DNA of 64,000 bases from Actinobacillus vicugnae (GCF_901687125.1 NZ_CABFJY010000005.1:1-64000); one strand, 5' to 3'; positions 50,094-62,098 are shown, counted from the first letter of the stretch. Made by a program: numbers and translations. The notes: generated by a model not told the origin, from the sequence alone.

Positions 50094-50807
50094 GTGAATT
50101 TTGATCCTCAAAAAATGCCCCAGCACGTTGCAATTATTATGGACGGTAACGGTCGTTGGGCCAAACAACAAGGAAAATTGCGCGTTTTTGGTCATCAAAA
50201 TGGGGTGAAAGCGGTACGTTCTGCAGTAAGTTTTGCAGCCAAACACGGCATCAAAGTCTTAACACTTTATGCTTTTAGTAGCGAGAACTGGAACCGCCCT
50301 GAAGCAGAAGTTTCTGCCTTGATGTCGCTTTTTATGCGAGCTTTAGATTCCGAAGTGAAAAAGCTACATAAAAATAATATCCGTTTAAAAATTATTGGCG
50401 ACAAAAAAGGCTTTAACGAAAGTCTACAAAAACGTATCGCTGAATCGGAGGCTTTAACCGCCCAAAATACGGGATTAACCTTAAATATTGCGGCAAATTA
50501 CGGCGGTTATTGGGATATTACTCAAGCAGCACAACAACTTGCGGTAAAAGTAAAATTAGGCGAAATTGCTATCTCTGATATCACACCAGAGCGCTTTCAA
50601 ACCACATTAGTTACGGGCGAACAGCCACAAGTAGATCTATTAATTCGCACCAGTGGCGAACAACGTATTAGTAACTTCTTGTTATGGCAAATCGCCTACG
50701 CAGAACTTTTTTTCAGCCCTGTGTTATGGCCTGATTTTAATGATGAATCTTTCAGCGAAGCAATTATTGCTTACCAACAACGTGATCGTCGTTTCGGCGG
50801 TTGCTAA
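50094..50807 (+). CDS. uppS: Undecaprenyl diphosphate synthase
   Basis: Cis-prenyltransferase making the C55 lipid carrier for peptidoglycan, LPS and O-antigen. 237 residues: catalytic Asp17 in [22 protein letters not shown], and [25 protein letters not shown] near the end. The start is GTG at 50094 with a GAGA ribosome site. It opens the large envelope cluster, with cdsA following after 20 bases. Confidence 0.96.
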   Translation: MNFDPQKMPQHVAIIMDGNGRWAKQQGKLRVFGHQNGVKAVRSAVSFAAKHGIKVLTLYAFSSENWNRPEAEVSALMSLFMRALDSEVKKLHKNNIRLKIIGDKKGFNESLQKRIAESEALTAQNTGLTLNIAANYGGYWDITQAAQQLAVKVKLGEIAISDITPERFQTTLVTGEQPQVDLLIRTSGEQRISNFLLWQIAYAELFFSPVLWPDFNDESFSEAIIAYQQRDRRFGGC

Positions 50808-50827
50808 TAATTATAAGGAATTTATAA

Positions 50828-51697
50828 ATGCTTAAGGAACGTGTACTTTCTGCCATTGTGATGATTATTGCTGTGTTGGCAGCTATTTTTTTCCTTTCTC
50901 CACTTCCACTTACTTTTGCGCTTGCTACAATTATTACTGCGGCAATGTGGGAATGGGCACAATTTGCTGGTTTTAAACGTTCATTACCTCGTGCAATTGT
51001 CGCTTTTGTTACCGTTTGTTTATTTATTTTAATCATTTTTGCGAATAGCAATTATATCCGTGCAGCACGTTTTTTAACTGACGAAACTGCACCATTCCTA
51101 TTTATTTCCTGTATTTGGTGGTGCATCGCTTTAGGATTAGTCGTAAGCTATCCAAAATCTGCCAATTTATGGGCAAAATCCGTGATTGCTAAATTCTGTT
51201 TTGGTTTTTGTACATTAATCCCATTTTTTATTGCTACTTTAGCACTACGTTTTAATAATTATGCGATAAATCCATTCCAAGGAACCTACTTGTTGCTCTA
51301 TGTTTGCTTATTAGTTTGGGGAGCTGATTCTGGCGCTTACTTTTTCGGAAGAGCGTTTGGCAAACGTAAATTAGCACCAAAAGTTTCACCAGGTAAATCT
51401 TGGGAAGGGGCAATTGGCGGTTTATTTACCTCTGGTGTTATCGCTGTATTATTCTTAGAGCTTGCGCCCGCTAATGTATTTGGACGTGAATTAGCTACTT
51501 TACCTTTTATTCTCGTTTCCGTTGCTACAGTTGCAATTTCTGTATTAGGCGATTTAGCTGAAAGTATGTTCAAGCGCCAAGCGAATATCAAAGATAGTAG
51601 CAACCTAATTCCAGGCCATGGCGGTATTTTAGATCGTATCGATAGTTTAACTGCTGCGATTCCGTTCTTTGCGACATTCTTTTTCTTTGTACTATAG
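50828..51697 (+). CDS. cdsA: Phosphatidate cytidylyltransferase
   Basis: Makes CDP-diacylglycerol, the branch point for phospholipids. 289 residues, about seven helices. The CDS signature is present as GDLAESMFKRQANIKDSSNLIPGHGGILDRIDSL near 240-275. AAGGAATTTATA ribosome site. Six bases separate it from rseP. Confidence 0.96.
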   Translation: MLKERVLSAIVMIIAVLAAIFFLSPLPLTFALATIITAAMWEWAQFAGFKRSLPRAIVAFVTVCLFILIIFANSNYIRAARFLTDETAPFLFISCIWWCIALGLVVSYPKSANLWAKSVIAKFCFGFCTLIPFFIATLALRFNNYAINPFQGTYLLLYVCLLVWGADSGAYFFGRAFGKRKLAPKVSPGKSWEGAIGGLFTSGVIAVLFLELAPANVFGRELATLPFILVSVATVAISVLGDLAESMFKRQANIKDSSNLIPGHGGILDRIDSLTAAIPFFATFFFFVL

Positions 51698-51703
51698 GCT
51701 GTT

Positions 51704-53017
51704 ATGACCTCTGTTATTGCATTTTTCGTTTTAATCTGTGTACTGGTTTTTGTGCATGAATATGGTCACTTTTGGGCTGCTCGCAAATGTGGCGTAAAGG
51801 TGGTTCGCTTCTCTATCGGTTTTGGTAAAGTATTATTCAAAAAAACTGATAAACAAGGAACTGAATTTGCCTTTTCACTGATTCCACTGGGTGGCTATGT
51901 GCAGATGTATAATGGTGAAAACGAATACCACGCCCCTAAAGAGCAGATGTTAGAAAGTAAATCTGTGCTACAACGCGCATTTATCATCGTGGCAGGCCCA
52001 ATGGCAAATTTCTTATTTGCCATTTTGGCATACTGGCTTGTGTTCAGTTATGGTGTACCAACTTTAAAACCTGTGATTGGCGAAGTATTACCAAATACGA
52101 TTGCGGCTCAAGCAAAATTGCCTGAAGAATTTGAGTTTAAACGTGTTGCTGGCCAAAATGTACAAGATTGGGAGGAAACGACCCTCGCATTAATTGGTTC
52201 AGTAGGCAAACAAGCGGTCGAAATTGAAGGTTCATTCATTGATGAAGATCGATTACAACGTTATCAATTAGATTTATCAAATTGGAATGTTGATGGCACA
52301 AAAGAAAATCCATTAACCACTTTAGGCATTCGTACTAAAAGTAGTATTGTTAAACCAGACCTCAAACAAGTTGCAGAAAATTCACCCGCACAAAAAGCTG
52401 GCTTAGTCGCAGGTGATAAAATTTTAATGGTTAATCAGCAACCATTTGATTGGTTTAAATTAATTGAGCAAGTTCAAACGGGTAATCCTGTGTCTCTCAC
52501 GATTGAACAAAATGGTACGGTCAAACAAGTTACGTTACAGCCCGAGAAAAAAGATGAGCGCTATTTAATTGGTATTGTACCAAGCCATGAGCCTCTCGCT
52601 GATAAGTATCGAACAGAATTAAAGTATGATATTCTTAATGCTTTATGGAAAAGTTTAGAGAAAGTCGCAGGATTAGTGAAAACAATCTTGCAATTTATAG
52701 GTAATTTACTTACTGGCGAGCTTTCTTTAAAAAATATGGGTGGTCCTATTTCTATGGCGAAAGGCGCTGGGGCTACTGTTGAAATTGGTTGGATCTATTA
52801 TGTAAGTTTTATGGCATTGATTAGTGTCAATCTAGGCGTAATGAATCTTTTCCCAATTCTGCCGCTTGATGGTGGACAACTTATTTTACTTGCGGGTGAA
52901 GCGGTTAGAGGCAAACCAATTCCATCAACGATTCAGCTACGATTCCAACAATTAGGTGTCGTATTTGTGTTAGGTTTAATGGCATTTGCCTTTATAAATG
53001 ATCTCATTCATTTTTAA
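51704..53017 (+). CDS. rseP: RseP site-2 zinc metalloprotease
   Basis: Intramembrane protease that releases SigmaE by cutting RseA. 437 residues: first helix with HEYGH zinc motif (H18, E19, H22), two PDZ domains (around 115-300), and C-terminal helix with LFPILPLDGGQL. Signal-peptide remnants are also cleaved by it. Ahead of bamA, fitting the envelope-stress role. rseA and rpoE are not in the window. Confidence 0.96.
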   Translation: MTSVIAFFVLICVLVFVHEYGHFWAARKCGVKVVRFSIGFGKVLFKKTDKQGTEFAFSLIPLGGYVQMYNGENEYHAPKEQMLESKSVLQRAFIIVAGPMANFLFAILAYWLVFSYGVPTLKPVIGEVLPNTIAAQAKLPEEFEFKRVAGQNVQDWEETTLALIGSVGKQAVEIEGSFIDEDRLQRYQLDLSNWNVDGTKENPLTTLGIRTKSSIVKPDLKQVAENSPAQKAGLVAGDKILMVNQQPFDWFKLIEQVQTGNPVSLTIEQNGTVKQVTLQPEKKDERYLIGIVPSHEPLADKYRTELKYDILNALWKSLEKVAGLVKTILQFIGNLLTGELSLKNMGGPISMAKGAGATVEIGWIYYVSFMALISVNLGVMNLFPILPLDGGQLILLAGEAVRGKPIPSTIQLRFQQLGVVFVLGLMAFAFINDLIHF

Positions 53018-53079
53018 TGCATAGATTATAAGCGGTCATTTTCGCTGATAATTTTGCAAACATTTATAGGATAATTTCA

Positions 53080-55461
53080 ATGAAAAAATTATTACTTTCT
53101 TCACTTTTACTTGCAAATGGTGTTGTAGCGGCACCATTTGTGGTAAAAGATATTCGTGTAGATGGTGTTCAGCCTGAAACTGGGCAAGCCATTATCTCTA
53201 GTCTTCCAGTAAAAATTGGTCAAACTGCAACTGATAACGATGTAGCAAATGTAGTAAGACAACTATTTATTCAAAACCGATTTGACGACGTACGTGCAAC
53301 ACGTGAAGGCAACACTTTAGTGATTAAAGTTGCTGAACGTCCTTTAATTAATAGTGTTGATGTTGAAGGTAATAGTGCAATCCCTAAAGATCCGCTACAA
53401 GATAATTTAAAAGCAAATCTCATTAGCAAAGGCGAAGTGTTTGATGCTGCAAAATTAGAAGGTTTTAAACAAGGCTTACTCGATCACTATCATTCTATCG
53501 GTCGTTATGAAGCAAAAATTGAAACGACAACAACTCGTGCTGAAAATGGTGGCGTAAACATCAAATTAAATATTTCAGAAGGCGAAGTGGCGTACGTTAA
53601 GAAAATTAATTTTGAAGGCAACCAAGCATTTAGCTCAAAAGAACTAACTAAACGTTTAGATATTCAACCAGATGTATCATGGTGGAATATCTTTGAAAGT
53701 AGCAAATTTGAGCAACAAGCGTACAATAAAGATTTAGAAAACTTACGTGATTTCTATATGGATCGCGGTTATGCACAATTTGCATTACAAGATACCAATG
53801 TACAATTCAATGATAAAAAAACTGAAGTTGATCTCACCTATAAATTACATGAAGGTGCGCAATATAATATCAGTGAAATTCGTATTATCGGTGATACGGC
53901 AAAACTCGACAAAGAGCTTAATGCGCTATTAAAAGACTTTAAACCTGGTCAATTATTCCGTAAAAGCGAATTAGTAACTATTGAGGAAGGAATTAAACAA
54001 GTTTTAGGTGATCACGGTTACGGTTCAGCAAAAGTAGATTTATACCCGAAATTTAATGAACAAGAGCATACCGTACAAATCAACTTCGTTGTAGATGCTG
54101 GTCGTCGTATTTACGTACGCAAAATCCGTTTTGAAGGCAATGACGTTACTGCAGATTCAACTTTACGCCGTGAAATGCGCCAACAAGAAGGTGCATGGTT
54201 ATCAACCAGTGCAGTAGCATTAGGTAAATCTCGTTTAGAGCGTACAGGTTTCTACGAAACGGTTGATATGGCAATGCCAAATGTGCAAAACGTAGATGAC
54301 CAAGTTGATGTAGTTTATAAAATTAAAGAGCGTAATACAGGCTCAATCAACTTTGGTATTGGTTATGGTACAGAAAGTGGTATTAGCTACCAAGCAGGTA
54401 TCAAACAAGATAACTTCTTAGGTATGGGTTCAACGGTAAGTTTAAGCGGTACACGTAACGACTACGGTACCAGCGTGAACTTAGGTTATACCGAACCGTA
54501 CTTCACTAAAGACGGCGTAAGTTTAGGTGGTAACATATTCTATGAGGATTACGATAACTCAGATAACGATACTTCTGCGTCATATAAACGCCAAACTTAC
54601 GGTATTAACGGAACATTAGGCTTCCCAGTAGATGAAAATAACTCATACTATTTAGGTTTAGGCTATACACACGATAAATTAAGTAACGTAGAACGTGAAT
54701 TTACCCGTGAAAAATATGTGAAATCAATGAATTTCCCAATCGTAAACGGTAACAATTTATATCCACGTATTAAAGCGGACGATTTTGATTTCTCATTTGG
54801 TTGGAACTATAACAGCTTAAACCGTGGTTATTTCCCAACAGAAGGGACTGTTGCAAACTTAGGTGGTAAAGTGACCATCCCTGGTTCAGATAATAAATAC
54901 TATCGTGTGAATGCTGACTTTAGAAATTATTATCCACTTAACCGTGAACACAAATGGGTAGTTTCAACCAAAGTTGGGGCTGCATTTACTAAAGGCTTTG
55001 GCGGTAAAGAAGTACCGTTCTACCAATTATATTCAGCAGGCGGTATCGGTTCATTGCGTGGTTTTGCATACGGTGCGGTTGGCCCTAAAGCGATTTATTA
55101 TTCTGCACAAAATGATAAGTTCACAAACGCAAGTAGTGATGTCGTAGGCGGTAATGCAATGGCGACAGCAAGCTTAGAACTTATTACTCCAACACCATTT
55201 GTGAGCGAGAAATATCAACACAATGTACGTACGTCTCTATTCGTAGATGCGGCAAGCGTATGGAACACTAAATGGAAAAAATCTGCGTACCCAACGCTAC
55301 CAGATTATAAAGACTATAAACGTGTTCGCGCTTCGGCTGGTATTGCCTTCCAATGGCAATCACCAATTGGACCTTTAGCATTCTCTTATGCTAAACCAAT
55401 TAAAAAATACGCAGGAGACGAGATTGAGCAATTCCAATTTAGTATTGGTAGCTCATTCTAA
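53080..55461 (+). CDS. bamA: Outer-membrane protein assembly factor BamA
   Basis: Central beta-barrel of the BAM complex. 793 residues: signal peptide 1-17 (ending NGVVA), five POTRA domains to about 420, and a 16-strand barrel to the terminal F ([10 protein letters not shown]). VRGF-type motif appears as [17 protein letters not shown]. influenzae D15 antigen counterpart. Strong AGGATAATTTC ribosome site. Works with Skp, next in the operon. Confidence 0.97.
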   Translation: MKKLLLSSLLLANGVVAAPFVVKDIRVDGVQPETGQAIISSLPVKIGQTATDNDVANVVRQLFIQNRFDDVRATREGNTLVIKVAERPLINSVDVEGNSAIPKDPLQDNLKANLISKGEVFDAAKLEGFKQGLLDHYHSIGRYEAKIETTTTRAENGGVNIKLNISEGEVAYVKKINFEGNQAFSSKELTKRLDIQPDVSWWNIFESSKFEQQAYNKDLENLRDFYMDRGYAQFALQDTNVQFNDKKTEVDLTYKLHEGAQYNISEIRIIGDTAKLDKELNALLKDFKPGQLFRKSELVTIEEGIKQVLGDHGYGSAKVDLYPKFNEQEHTVQINFVVDAGRRIYVRKIRFEGNDVTADSTLRREMRQQEGAWLSTSAVALGKSRLERTGFYETVDMAMPNVQNVDDQVDVVYKIKERNTGSINFGIGYGTESGISYQAGIKQDNFLGMGSTVSLSGTRNDYGTSVNLGYTEPYFTKDGVSLGGNIFYEDYDNSDNDTSASYKRQTYGINGTLGFPVDENNSYYLGLGYTHDKLSNVEREFTREKYVKSMNFPIVNGNNLYPRIKADDFDFSFGWNYNSLNRGYFPTEGTVANLGGKVTIPGSDNKYYRVNADFRNYYPLNREHKWVVSTKVGAAFTKGFGGKEVPFYQLYSAGGIGSLRGFAYGAVGPKAIYYSAQNDKFTNASSDVVGGNAMATASLELITPTPFVSEKYQHNVRTSLFVDAASVWNTKWKKSAYPTLPDYKDYKRVRASAGIAFQWQSPIGPLAFSYAKPIKKYAGDEIEQFQFSIGSSF

Positions 55462-55468
55462 CGATTTG

Positions 55469-55526
55469 ATAAGCGGTCGAATTTTGTAACTTTTTTGCAA
55501 ATTTTGTGACAAATTTTACCGCTTAT
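55469..55526. terminator. Inverted uptake-signal pair between bamA and skp
   Basis: ATAAGCGGT and ACCGCTTAT face each other over about 40 bases of AT-rich sequence. skp needs expression with bamA, so a full stop is unlikely; it may moderate levels or be only uptake signals. Confidence 0.4.
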
Positions 55527-55567
55527 TGTGCCTAATCAATCATAATTAACACATAAAGGATATTTAA

Positions 55568-56368
55568 ATGAAAAAATTATTCAAAATTGCAACCGTAACC
55601 GCAGCATTAGCAACTGCTGGTTTAGCACAAGCGAGCGATACTATCGGTTTTGTAGATCCAAACTACTTATTACAAAATCACCCAGTTGCACTTGATGCAG
55701 CACAAAAATTTGAAAAATTCATGAAAGAAGATCAAAGCAAATTTGCCGATGAAGATAAAAAATTAGCCGAAGAAAACAAAGCATTAACGGCTGAAAGAAA
55801 TAAAATTGAGAGCGATGCAAAAAAATTACAAGCGGAACAATCAAAAGTAGAAGCATCGCTTAAGAAAAAATCTGCAGCATTAGAAAAAGATGCACCTCGT
55901 TTACGTTCTAAAGAAATTCAAGCTCGCCAAAATGCGATTGAAGCTGAATATAAAGCCTTTCAAAACAAAGTAGCGGCAATTCAAAAACGCGAAGCGGAAT
56001 TTGGTAAAAAAGCAGAAGCTTTCCAGAAAAAAGCAGACGCATTCCAAGAGAAATTAAATAAAGCGCAACAAGAAGCTGGTGGTATGGATCCACAAGCACT
56101 ACAAAAACAAGTTGTTGATGAAATTAACTCAACTATTAAAGAAGTAGCAAAATCAAAAGGCTACACTTTAGTATTACCACCTTCTGTTGCATTATATGCA
56201 GAAGATGAAAGTAAAGATATTACAGAAAAAGTGTTAGATGCTTTAAAAGCAAAACATCCAGAAATCAAAATTGAGCAACCAGCGCCAAAAGCAGAAGAAA
56301 ACAAAGCTGCAACAACTGAAGCACTAAAAGCTGAAGAAGCGGCTAAACCAGAAGAAGCGAAAAAATAA
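55568..56368 (+). CDS. skp: Periplasmic chaperone Skp/OmpH, long form
   Basis: Trimeric jellyfish-like chaperone for outer-membrane proteins. 266 residues against 161 in E. coli. The signal peptide is 1-22 (ending AQA). [19 protein letters not shown] fits the family's start. The middle, about 50-170, is a Lys/Glu/Ala/Gln-rich helical arm longer than usual, followed by the body-sealing strand segment [30 protein letters not shown] and an acidic Ala/Lys/Glu tail (about 230-266) ending PEEAKK. Its stop overlaps the lpxD ATG by one base. Confidence 0.93.
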   Translation: MKKLFKIATVTAALATAGLAQASDTIGFVDPNYLLQNHPVALDAAQKFEKFMKEDQSKFADEDKKLAEENKALTAERNKIESDAKKLQAEQSKVEASLKKKSAALEKDAPRLRSKEIQARQNAIEAEYKAFQNKVAAIQKREAEFGKKAEAFQKKADAFQEKLNKAQQEAGGMDPQALQKQVVDEINSTIKEVAKSKGYTLVLPPSVALYAEDESKDITEKVLDALKAKHPEIKIEQPAPKAEENKAATTEALKAEEAAKPEEAKK

Positions 56369-57402
56369 TGACTAATTTCCGTTTAATTGAATTGGCGGAA
56401 CAAATCGGCGGTACTCTTAAGGGTAACGCCGATTTGGCTATTTCTAGTATTGCCGCATTAGATAAAGCAAACTCTTCACAAATTACATTTATTTCAAATG
56501 CAAAATATCGCTCTCAGCTTGCTCAGTCGCAAGCGGGCGCAATTATTGTGAGTGAAGCAGATGTTGAATTTTGTGCAGAATCTCAAAATTTAATTATTGT
56601 TAACAATCCTTATCTCGCTTATGCACTACTTGCTCAATATATGGATTCAACGCCTAAAGCCGCAAACAACATTTCACCCAATGCGGTGATTTCAGCGGAT
56701 GCCAAATTAGGTAATAATGTTGCTATTGGTGCAAATGCTGTCATTGAAAGCGGTGTAGAATTGGGCGATGATGTCATTATTGGTGCTGGCTGTTTTGTCG
56801 GTAAAAATACTAAAATTGGCGCTCGCACCCAATTATGGGCAAATGTATCGGTTTACCACAATGTTCAAATTGGCTCAGATTGTTTAATTCAAGCCTCTGC
56901 CGTGATTGGTTCTGATGGTTTTGGGTATGCAAATGATAAAGGGCAATGGATCAAAATACCACAAACAGGTGGTGTTATTATTGGTAACCGCGTAGAAATT
57001 GGTGCTTGTACCTGTATCGACCGTGGTGCATTAGATCCAACAGTTATCGAAGATAATGTGATCATCGACAACCTCTGCCAAATTGCGCATAATGTATACA
57101 TTGGCTTCGGTACTGCAGTAGCAGGCGGTGTCATTATGGCGGGCAGCTTAAAAGTGGGACGTTTCTGTCAAATTGGCGGTGCTAGCGTAATTAATGGTCA
57201 TATGGAAATCTGTGATGGTGCTATCATTACGGGTATGAGTATGGTGATGAAACCAATTACCGAAAAAGGCATTTATTCGTCAGGTATTCCTGCTCAAACC
57301 AATAAAGAATGGCGTAAAACTGCCGCTCTGACTATGAACATTGATGAAATGAACAAACGCTTGAAAGTGCTTGAAAAACATTTCTCACACAATAGTGAAT
57401 AA
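56368..57402 (+). CDS. lpxD: UDP-3-O-acylglucosamine N-acyltransferase
   Basis: Adds the second acyl chain, on N2, of lipid A. 344 residues: N-terminal uridine-binding domain then left-handed beta-helix of hexapeptide repeats (about 100-300) with catalytic His in [13 protein letters not shown]. Translation is likely coupled to skp (TAATG). Confidence 0.97.
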   Translation: MTNFRLIELAEQIGGTLKGNADLAISSIAALDKANSSQITFISNAKYRSQLAQSQAGAIIVSEADVEFCAESQNLIIVNNPYLAYALLAQYMDSTPKAANNISPNAVISADAKLGNNVAIGANAVIESGVELGDDVIIGAGCFVGKNTKIGARTQLWANVSVYHNVQIGSDCLIQASAVIGSDGFGYANDKGQWIKIPQTGGVIIGNRVEIGACTCIDRGALDPTVIEDNVIIDNLCQIAHNVYIGFGTAVAGGVIMAGSLKVGRFCQIGGASVINGHMEICDGAIITGMSMVMKPITEKGIYSSGIPAQTNKEWRKTAALTMNIDEMNKRLKVLEKHFSHNSE

Positions 57403-57403
57403 T

Positions 57404-57460
57404 TGACTTCCAAGAGTAATGGACGTTTTTTTAAGTGTCCATCGCTCTTTTGAAGTTTTA
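57404..57460 (+). terminator. Hairpin between lpxD and fabZ
   Basis: ATGGAC and GTCCAT form the main stem, with AAGAG and CTCTT outside it and a T-rich loop of about 13 bases, followed by TTTTGAAGTTTTAG. It could be an intra-operon attenuator between lpxD and fabZ. Role inferred from position. Confidence 0.5.
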
Positions 57461-57497
57461 GTTAAATTTTTAATTTCCTTATTATGAGATCAAATAA

Positions 57498-57962
57498 ATG
57501 ACAATTGAAGTACAAGAAAATAGAGAACCTAAAGTAATTGAAGTTACTGAAATTATGAATATGTTACCGCATCGCTATCCATTCCTGTTAGTTGATCGTG
57601 TGACAGATTATGAAGAAGGTAAATGGTTAAAAGCGGTTAAAAATGTAACAGTAAATGAACCTTGCTTTACAGGTCATTTCCCCGCTAACCCAATTTTCCC
57701 TGGTGTTCTTATTCTTGAAGCAATGGCTCAAGCAACAGGCGTATTAGCAGTTGCAACTCACGGAAAAATGAATCCAGACGAACTCTATTACTTTGCTGCA
57801 ATTGATAACGCACGTTTCAAACGTCCAGTCGTGCCAGGTGACCAACTTGTACTTGAAGTTGAATTTTTAAAAGAAATGCGCGGTATTACCAAATTCACAG
57901 GCAAAGCTTATGTTGATGGCAAACTCGCTTGTGAAGCAGACCTAATGTGTGCTCGTAAATAA
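57498..57962 (+). CDS. fabZ: 3-hydroxyacyl-[acyl-carrier-protein] dehydratase FabZ
   Basis: Dehydratase of fatty acid synthesis. 154 residues: [13 protein letters not shown] with catalytic His25, and [23 protein letters not shown] for the central helix and catalytic Glu. Between lpxD and lpxA it helps partition 3-hydroxymyristoyl-ACP between phospholipid and lipid A. Confidence 0.97.
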   Translation: MTIEVQENREPKVIEVTEIMNMLPHRYPFLLVDRVTDYEEGKWLKAVKNVTVNEPCFTGHFPANPIFPGVLILEAMAQATGVLAVATHGKMNPDELYYFAAIDNARFKRPVVPGDQLVLEVEFLKEMRGITKFTGKAYVDGKLACEADLMCARK

Positions 57963-57989
57963 TTTACTCCCAGTAGCAAAGGAGACGCT

Positions 57990-58784
57990 ATGCGATTAAT
58001 TGATTCAACTGCAAAAATCAGCCCATTAGCAGTGATTGAAGAAGGGGCTCAAATTGGTGCTCAGGTTGAAATTGGCCCATATTGTGTAATTGGTAAAAAT
58101 GTAAAAATTGGTGCGAAGACCGTCATTCACTCACACGTTGTTATTAACGGGCATACCGAAATTGGTGAACAAAACCAAATTTTCCAATTTGCAAGCATTG
58201 GTGAAATCAATCAAGATTTAAAATATCAAGGTGAGCCAACCAAAGTGATTATTGGTGATCGTAACCGCATTCGTGAAAGTGTAACTATTCACCGCGGTAC
58301 AGTACAAGGTGGCGGTATCACTCGTATTGGTAACGATAACTTATTTATGATCAACACCCATATTGCGCACGACTGTACTATTGGTAATCGTTGTATCATT
58401 GCGAATAATGGTACTCTGGCAGGTCACGTAACATTAGACGATTTCGTTATTGTCGGCGGAATGTCTGCAATCCATCAATTTGTTGTTGTTGGTGCACACG
58501 TAATGCTCGGTGGTGGTTCAATGGTAAGCCAAGATGTTCCACCATACGTAATGGCGCAGGGTAACCATGCTCAACCATTTGGGGTAAACTTAGAAGGTTT
58601 AAAACGCCGCGGTTTCGATAAACCAGCAATGCACGCTATCCGTAATGCGTACAAATTAATTTATCGTAGCGGTAAAACAATTGAAGAAGTCATTCCTGAA
58701 ATTGAACAATTTGCAGCAAATGAACCTGCTGTTCAACCATTCTTAGATTTCTTCAAACGCTCAACCCGTGGGATTATTCGCTAA
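57990..58784 (+). CDS. lpxA: UDP-N-acetylglucosamine acyltransferase
   Basis: First step of lipid A synthesis. 264 residues of hexapeptide beta-helix with [20 protein letters not shown] (catalytic His in the THIAHDC segment) and the C-terminal helical domain. It starts 28 bases after fabZ with AAAGGAGA upstream. lpxB, usually next, is absent: a terminator and then glpK follow. Confidence 0.97.
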   Translation: MRLIDSTAKISPLAVIEEGAQIGAQVEIGPYCVIGKNVKIGAKTVIHSHVVINGHTEIGEQNQIFQFASIGEINQDLKYQGEPTKVIIGDRNRIRESVTIHRGTVQGGGITRIGNDNLFMINTHIAHDCTIGNRCIIANNGTLAGHVTLDDFVIVGGMSAIHQFVVVGAHVMLGGGSMVSQDVPPYVMAQGNHAQPFGVNLEGLKRRGFDKPAMHAIRNAYKLIYRSGKTIEEVIPEIEQFAANEPAVQPFLDFFKRSTRGIIR

Positions 58785-58801
58785 AGCGAAACAAGAACAC
58801 G

Positions 58802-58826
58802 AAAACGACCTCATCGAGGTCGTTTT
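58802..58826. terminator. Terminator after lpxA
   Basis: AAAACGACCTC and GAGGTCGTTTT form a perfect 11-base stem with a three-base loop, followed by ATTTTATC. It closes the uppS-lpxA cluster. Confidence 0.9.
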
Positions 58827-58869
58827 ATTTTATCTATTAGGGGTTGAACTTGCATTAGCAACTAAAAAA

Positions 58870-58925
58870 CAAGCGGTCTAATTCTTCTGAAACTTTGCAA
58901 AAGTTTAGCTAAATTAGGCCGCTTA
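58870..58925. terminator. Inverted uptake-signal pair after glpK
   Basis: AAGCGGTCTAATT faces AATTAGGCCGCTT (one mismatch), with a 28-base loop. It is 16 bases past the glpK stop and is the likely end of the glpFK transcript on the minus strand. Confidence 0.6.
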
Positions 58926-58940
58926 ATACTTATACTCTAT

Positions 58941-60458
<1,518 letters not shown>

Positions 60459-60475
60459 TTAATACAGATGTGAAA

Positions 60476-61261
60476 TTATTTTTCACAGTTACATGGTAAG
60501 TTCTTACCAATAAAACGACGGTAGCCCCAAGCACCTAATAACGCACCCACAAAAGGTGCAATAAGTGGCACAAGGAAATAAGGAATATCACGCGCACCAG
60601 TGAATGCAACATCGCCCCAACCAGCAAAGAAAGCAAAAAGTTTTGGACCAAAATCACGAGCTGGGTTCATCGCAAAACCTGTCAGCGGCCCAAAAGCACC
60701 ACCAATTGCCGCAATCAATAAACCAATTAACAATGGCGCCATCGGCCCTTTTGGCACGCCATTACCATCATCAGTTAACGCCAAAATTAAAGCCATTAAT
60801 GCCATAGTGATCACCATTTCAACACAGAATGCTTGACCTACGCTGATATACTCGTGAGGATAAGTAGAGAAAACACCCGCAAAACCGACCGCTTCACCGC
60901 GCACAATATTTTTAGCGACTTCAGCTGCAGAAAATAGATCTTTATAAAGAAAATAAACTAAAGCGGCTGCAGTAAATGCACCTAAGAATTGAGAAATGAT
61001 ATACGGCAACACTTTCTTGCCATCGAAACAAGCAAATTTCCACAGTGCAACCGTAACGGCTGGATTAAGATGTGCACCAGAAACGCCTGCTGTTGTATAA
61101 ACAGCAAGTGCAACCCCTACACCCCACATAATTGCGATTTCCCACAAGCCAAATGTTGCCCCTGCTAATTGCGCCGCAGCAACACATCCCACACCAAAAA
61201 AGATAATCAGCCCTGTGCCAATAAATTCAGCAATACAGGCCCCTTTTAACGATCTTTCCAT
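60476..61261 (-). CDS. glpF: Glycerol uptake facilitator GlpF
   Basis: Aquaglyceroporin letting glycerol across the inner membrane. 261 residues, six helices and two NPA half-helix motifs (HLNPAVTVALWK and GFAMNPARDFGPK), the second followed by Arg as in glycerol channels. A GGAGG ribosome site precedes the ATG. It heads glpFK, under the regulatory region described next. Confidence 0.97.
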   Translation of the reverse strand: MERSLKGACIAEFIGTGLIIFFGVGCVAAAQLAGATFGLWEIAIMWGVGVALAVYTTAGVSGAHLNPAVTVALWKFACFDGKKVLPYIISQFLGAFTAAALVYFLYKDLFSAAEVAKNIVRGEAVGFAGVFSTYPHEYISVGQAFCVEMVITMALMALILALTDDGNGVPKGPMAPLLIGLLIAAIGGAFGPLTGFAMNPARDFGPKLFAFFAGWGDVAFTGARDIPYFLVPLIAPFVGALLGAWGYRRFIGKNLPCNCEK

Positions 61262-61449
61262 ATAGTCCTCCTACGGATAACGAAAAGTAAATTACGCAGT
61301 TAAAAATCAACAAAATGTTTAAAAACGCAAACGTTTTCGGCGCACACTATATAAAAACGAACATCTTTCGCAAATGACAAAGTTAAAAATTGTGACATTC
61401 AGCACATTTTTGTTATCAAAATGTGATACGGTTCAAATTTTAACAAAAA
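61262..61449 (-). promoter_or_regulatory. glpFK regulatory region: promoter, LacI/PurR-type operator and two CRP-type sites
   Basis: On the minus strand TTGCGA (61368-61373) and TATAGT (61346-61351) with 16-base spacing form a promoter starting near 61338. ACGCAAACGTTTTCGG (61325-61340) overlaps that start. TGTGACATTCAGCACA (61391-61406) is centred about 60 bases upstream, the class I CRP position. A second site, TGTGATACGGTTCAAA (61422-61437), is 31 bases beyond. The layout reads as CRP-activated and repressed by a LacI-family protein. Confidence 0.6.
61325..61340 (-). promoter_or_regulatory. PurR/LacI-family operator before glpF
   Basis: ACGCAAACGTTTTCGG differs from the E. coli PurR consensus ACGCAAACGTTTTCGT only at the last base. 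It overlaps the predicted glpF transcription start. GlpF control by PurR is unexpected; a different LacI-family member with the same half-site is possible. Confidence 0.65.
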
Positions 61450-61479
61450 GAGAGCCTCAGTATCGCTACTGAGGCTCTC
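61450..61479 (-). terminator. Terminator of the YccT/CsgI-like gene
   Basis: GAGAGCCTCAGTA and TACTGAGGCTCTC form a perfect 13-base stem with a four-base loop, followed on the minus strand by TTTTTGTTAAAA. It is 16 bases after the gene's stop and just upstream of the glpF CRP-type sites. Confidence 0.92.
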
Positions 61480-61495
61480 ATATACGAAAACGAAA

Positions 61496-62098
61496 CTATT
61501 GCTGCTTTTTCGCCCACTCTAAGAAACGTTTTTGCGTTGCTTTATCGGCTTTTTTAAACAGAACTTGCAACTGTTCTTCTTTCACATTACTCGTTTCAAT
61601 CACCATTTGTCCTTTAGATTCAAGTGCTACATTGGTAAATGCAGGTACAGAAGCAACCGCCTTACTTGCGTTATATTTCGCAAGATTATCTTCCACACGA
61701 GAATTTGGTGCAAAACCTTCGCCTTTTAAGAAATCGCGTTTATAGGCAATTTCTTTACCTGATGCCGTTTCAATTTTGAAATTTAACTCTTTTTTAAACT
61801 TCTCTACCGCAAAATTTGAGCTAAATTTTGGTGTTACAATTTTGGCATCTTCAGCAGTACCATTAAAAGTTAGAATCACAGGATCAATTGAGAAATAACT
61901 ACCATCCACAATATCACTCACGCTTACCACGACTTGATGCACTTTATTATCAATGGATAGTCCTGCAGTACCCCTTGCTACTTTTTGCCCATCAAATGCT
62001 AACAATTCGACACTGTCTGATGCAGTTAAAGTTCCTGCAATAGAAAACGTACTTGCGACAAATGTTGTAATCGCAACAGCAATTTTTGCTAATTTCAT
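61496..62098 (-). CDS. YccT/CsgI-like periplasmic protein (UPF0319/DUF2057)
   Basis: 200 residues with a signal peptide of 21 residues (ending SIA) and a DUF2057 body starting GTLTASDSVELLAFDGQKV and ending ALESKGQMVIETSN...ATQKRFLEWAKKQQ. E. coli YccT (CsgI) inhibits curli fibre formation, but curli genes are not known in this family of bacteria and none occur here. Function is unknown in this host. Monocistronic by its terminator. AAGGAG before the ATG. Confidence 0.85.
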   Translation of the reverse strand: MKLAKIAVAITTFVASTFSIAGTLTASDSVELLAFDGQKVARGTAGLSIDNKVHQVVVSVSDIVDGSYFSIDPVILTFNGTAEDAKIVTPKFSSNFAVEKFKKELNFKIETASGKEIAYKRDFLKGEGFAPNSRVEDNLAKYNASKAVASVPAFTNVALESKGQMVIETSNVKEEQLQVLFKKADKATQKRFLEWAKKQQ

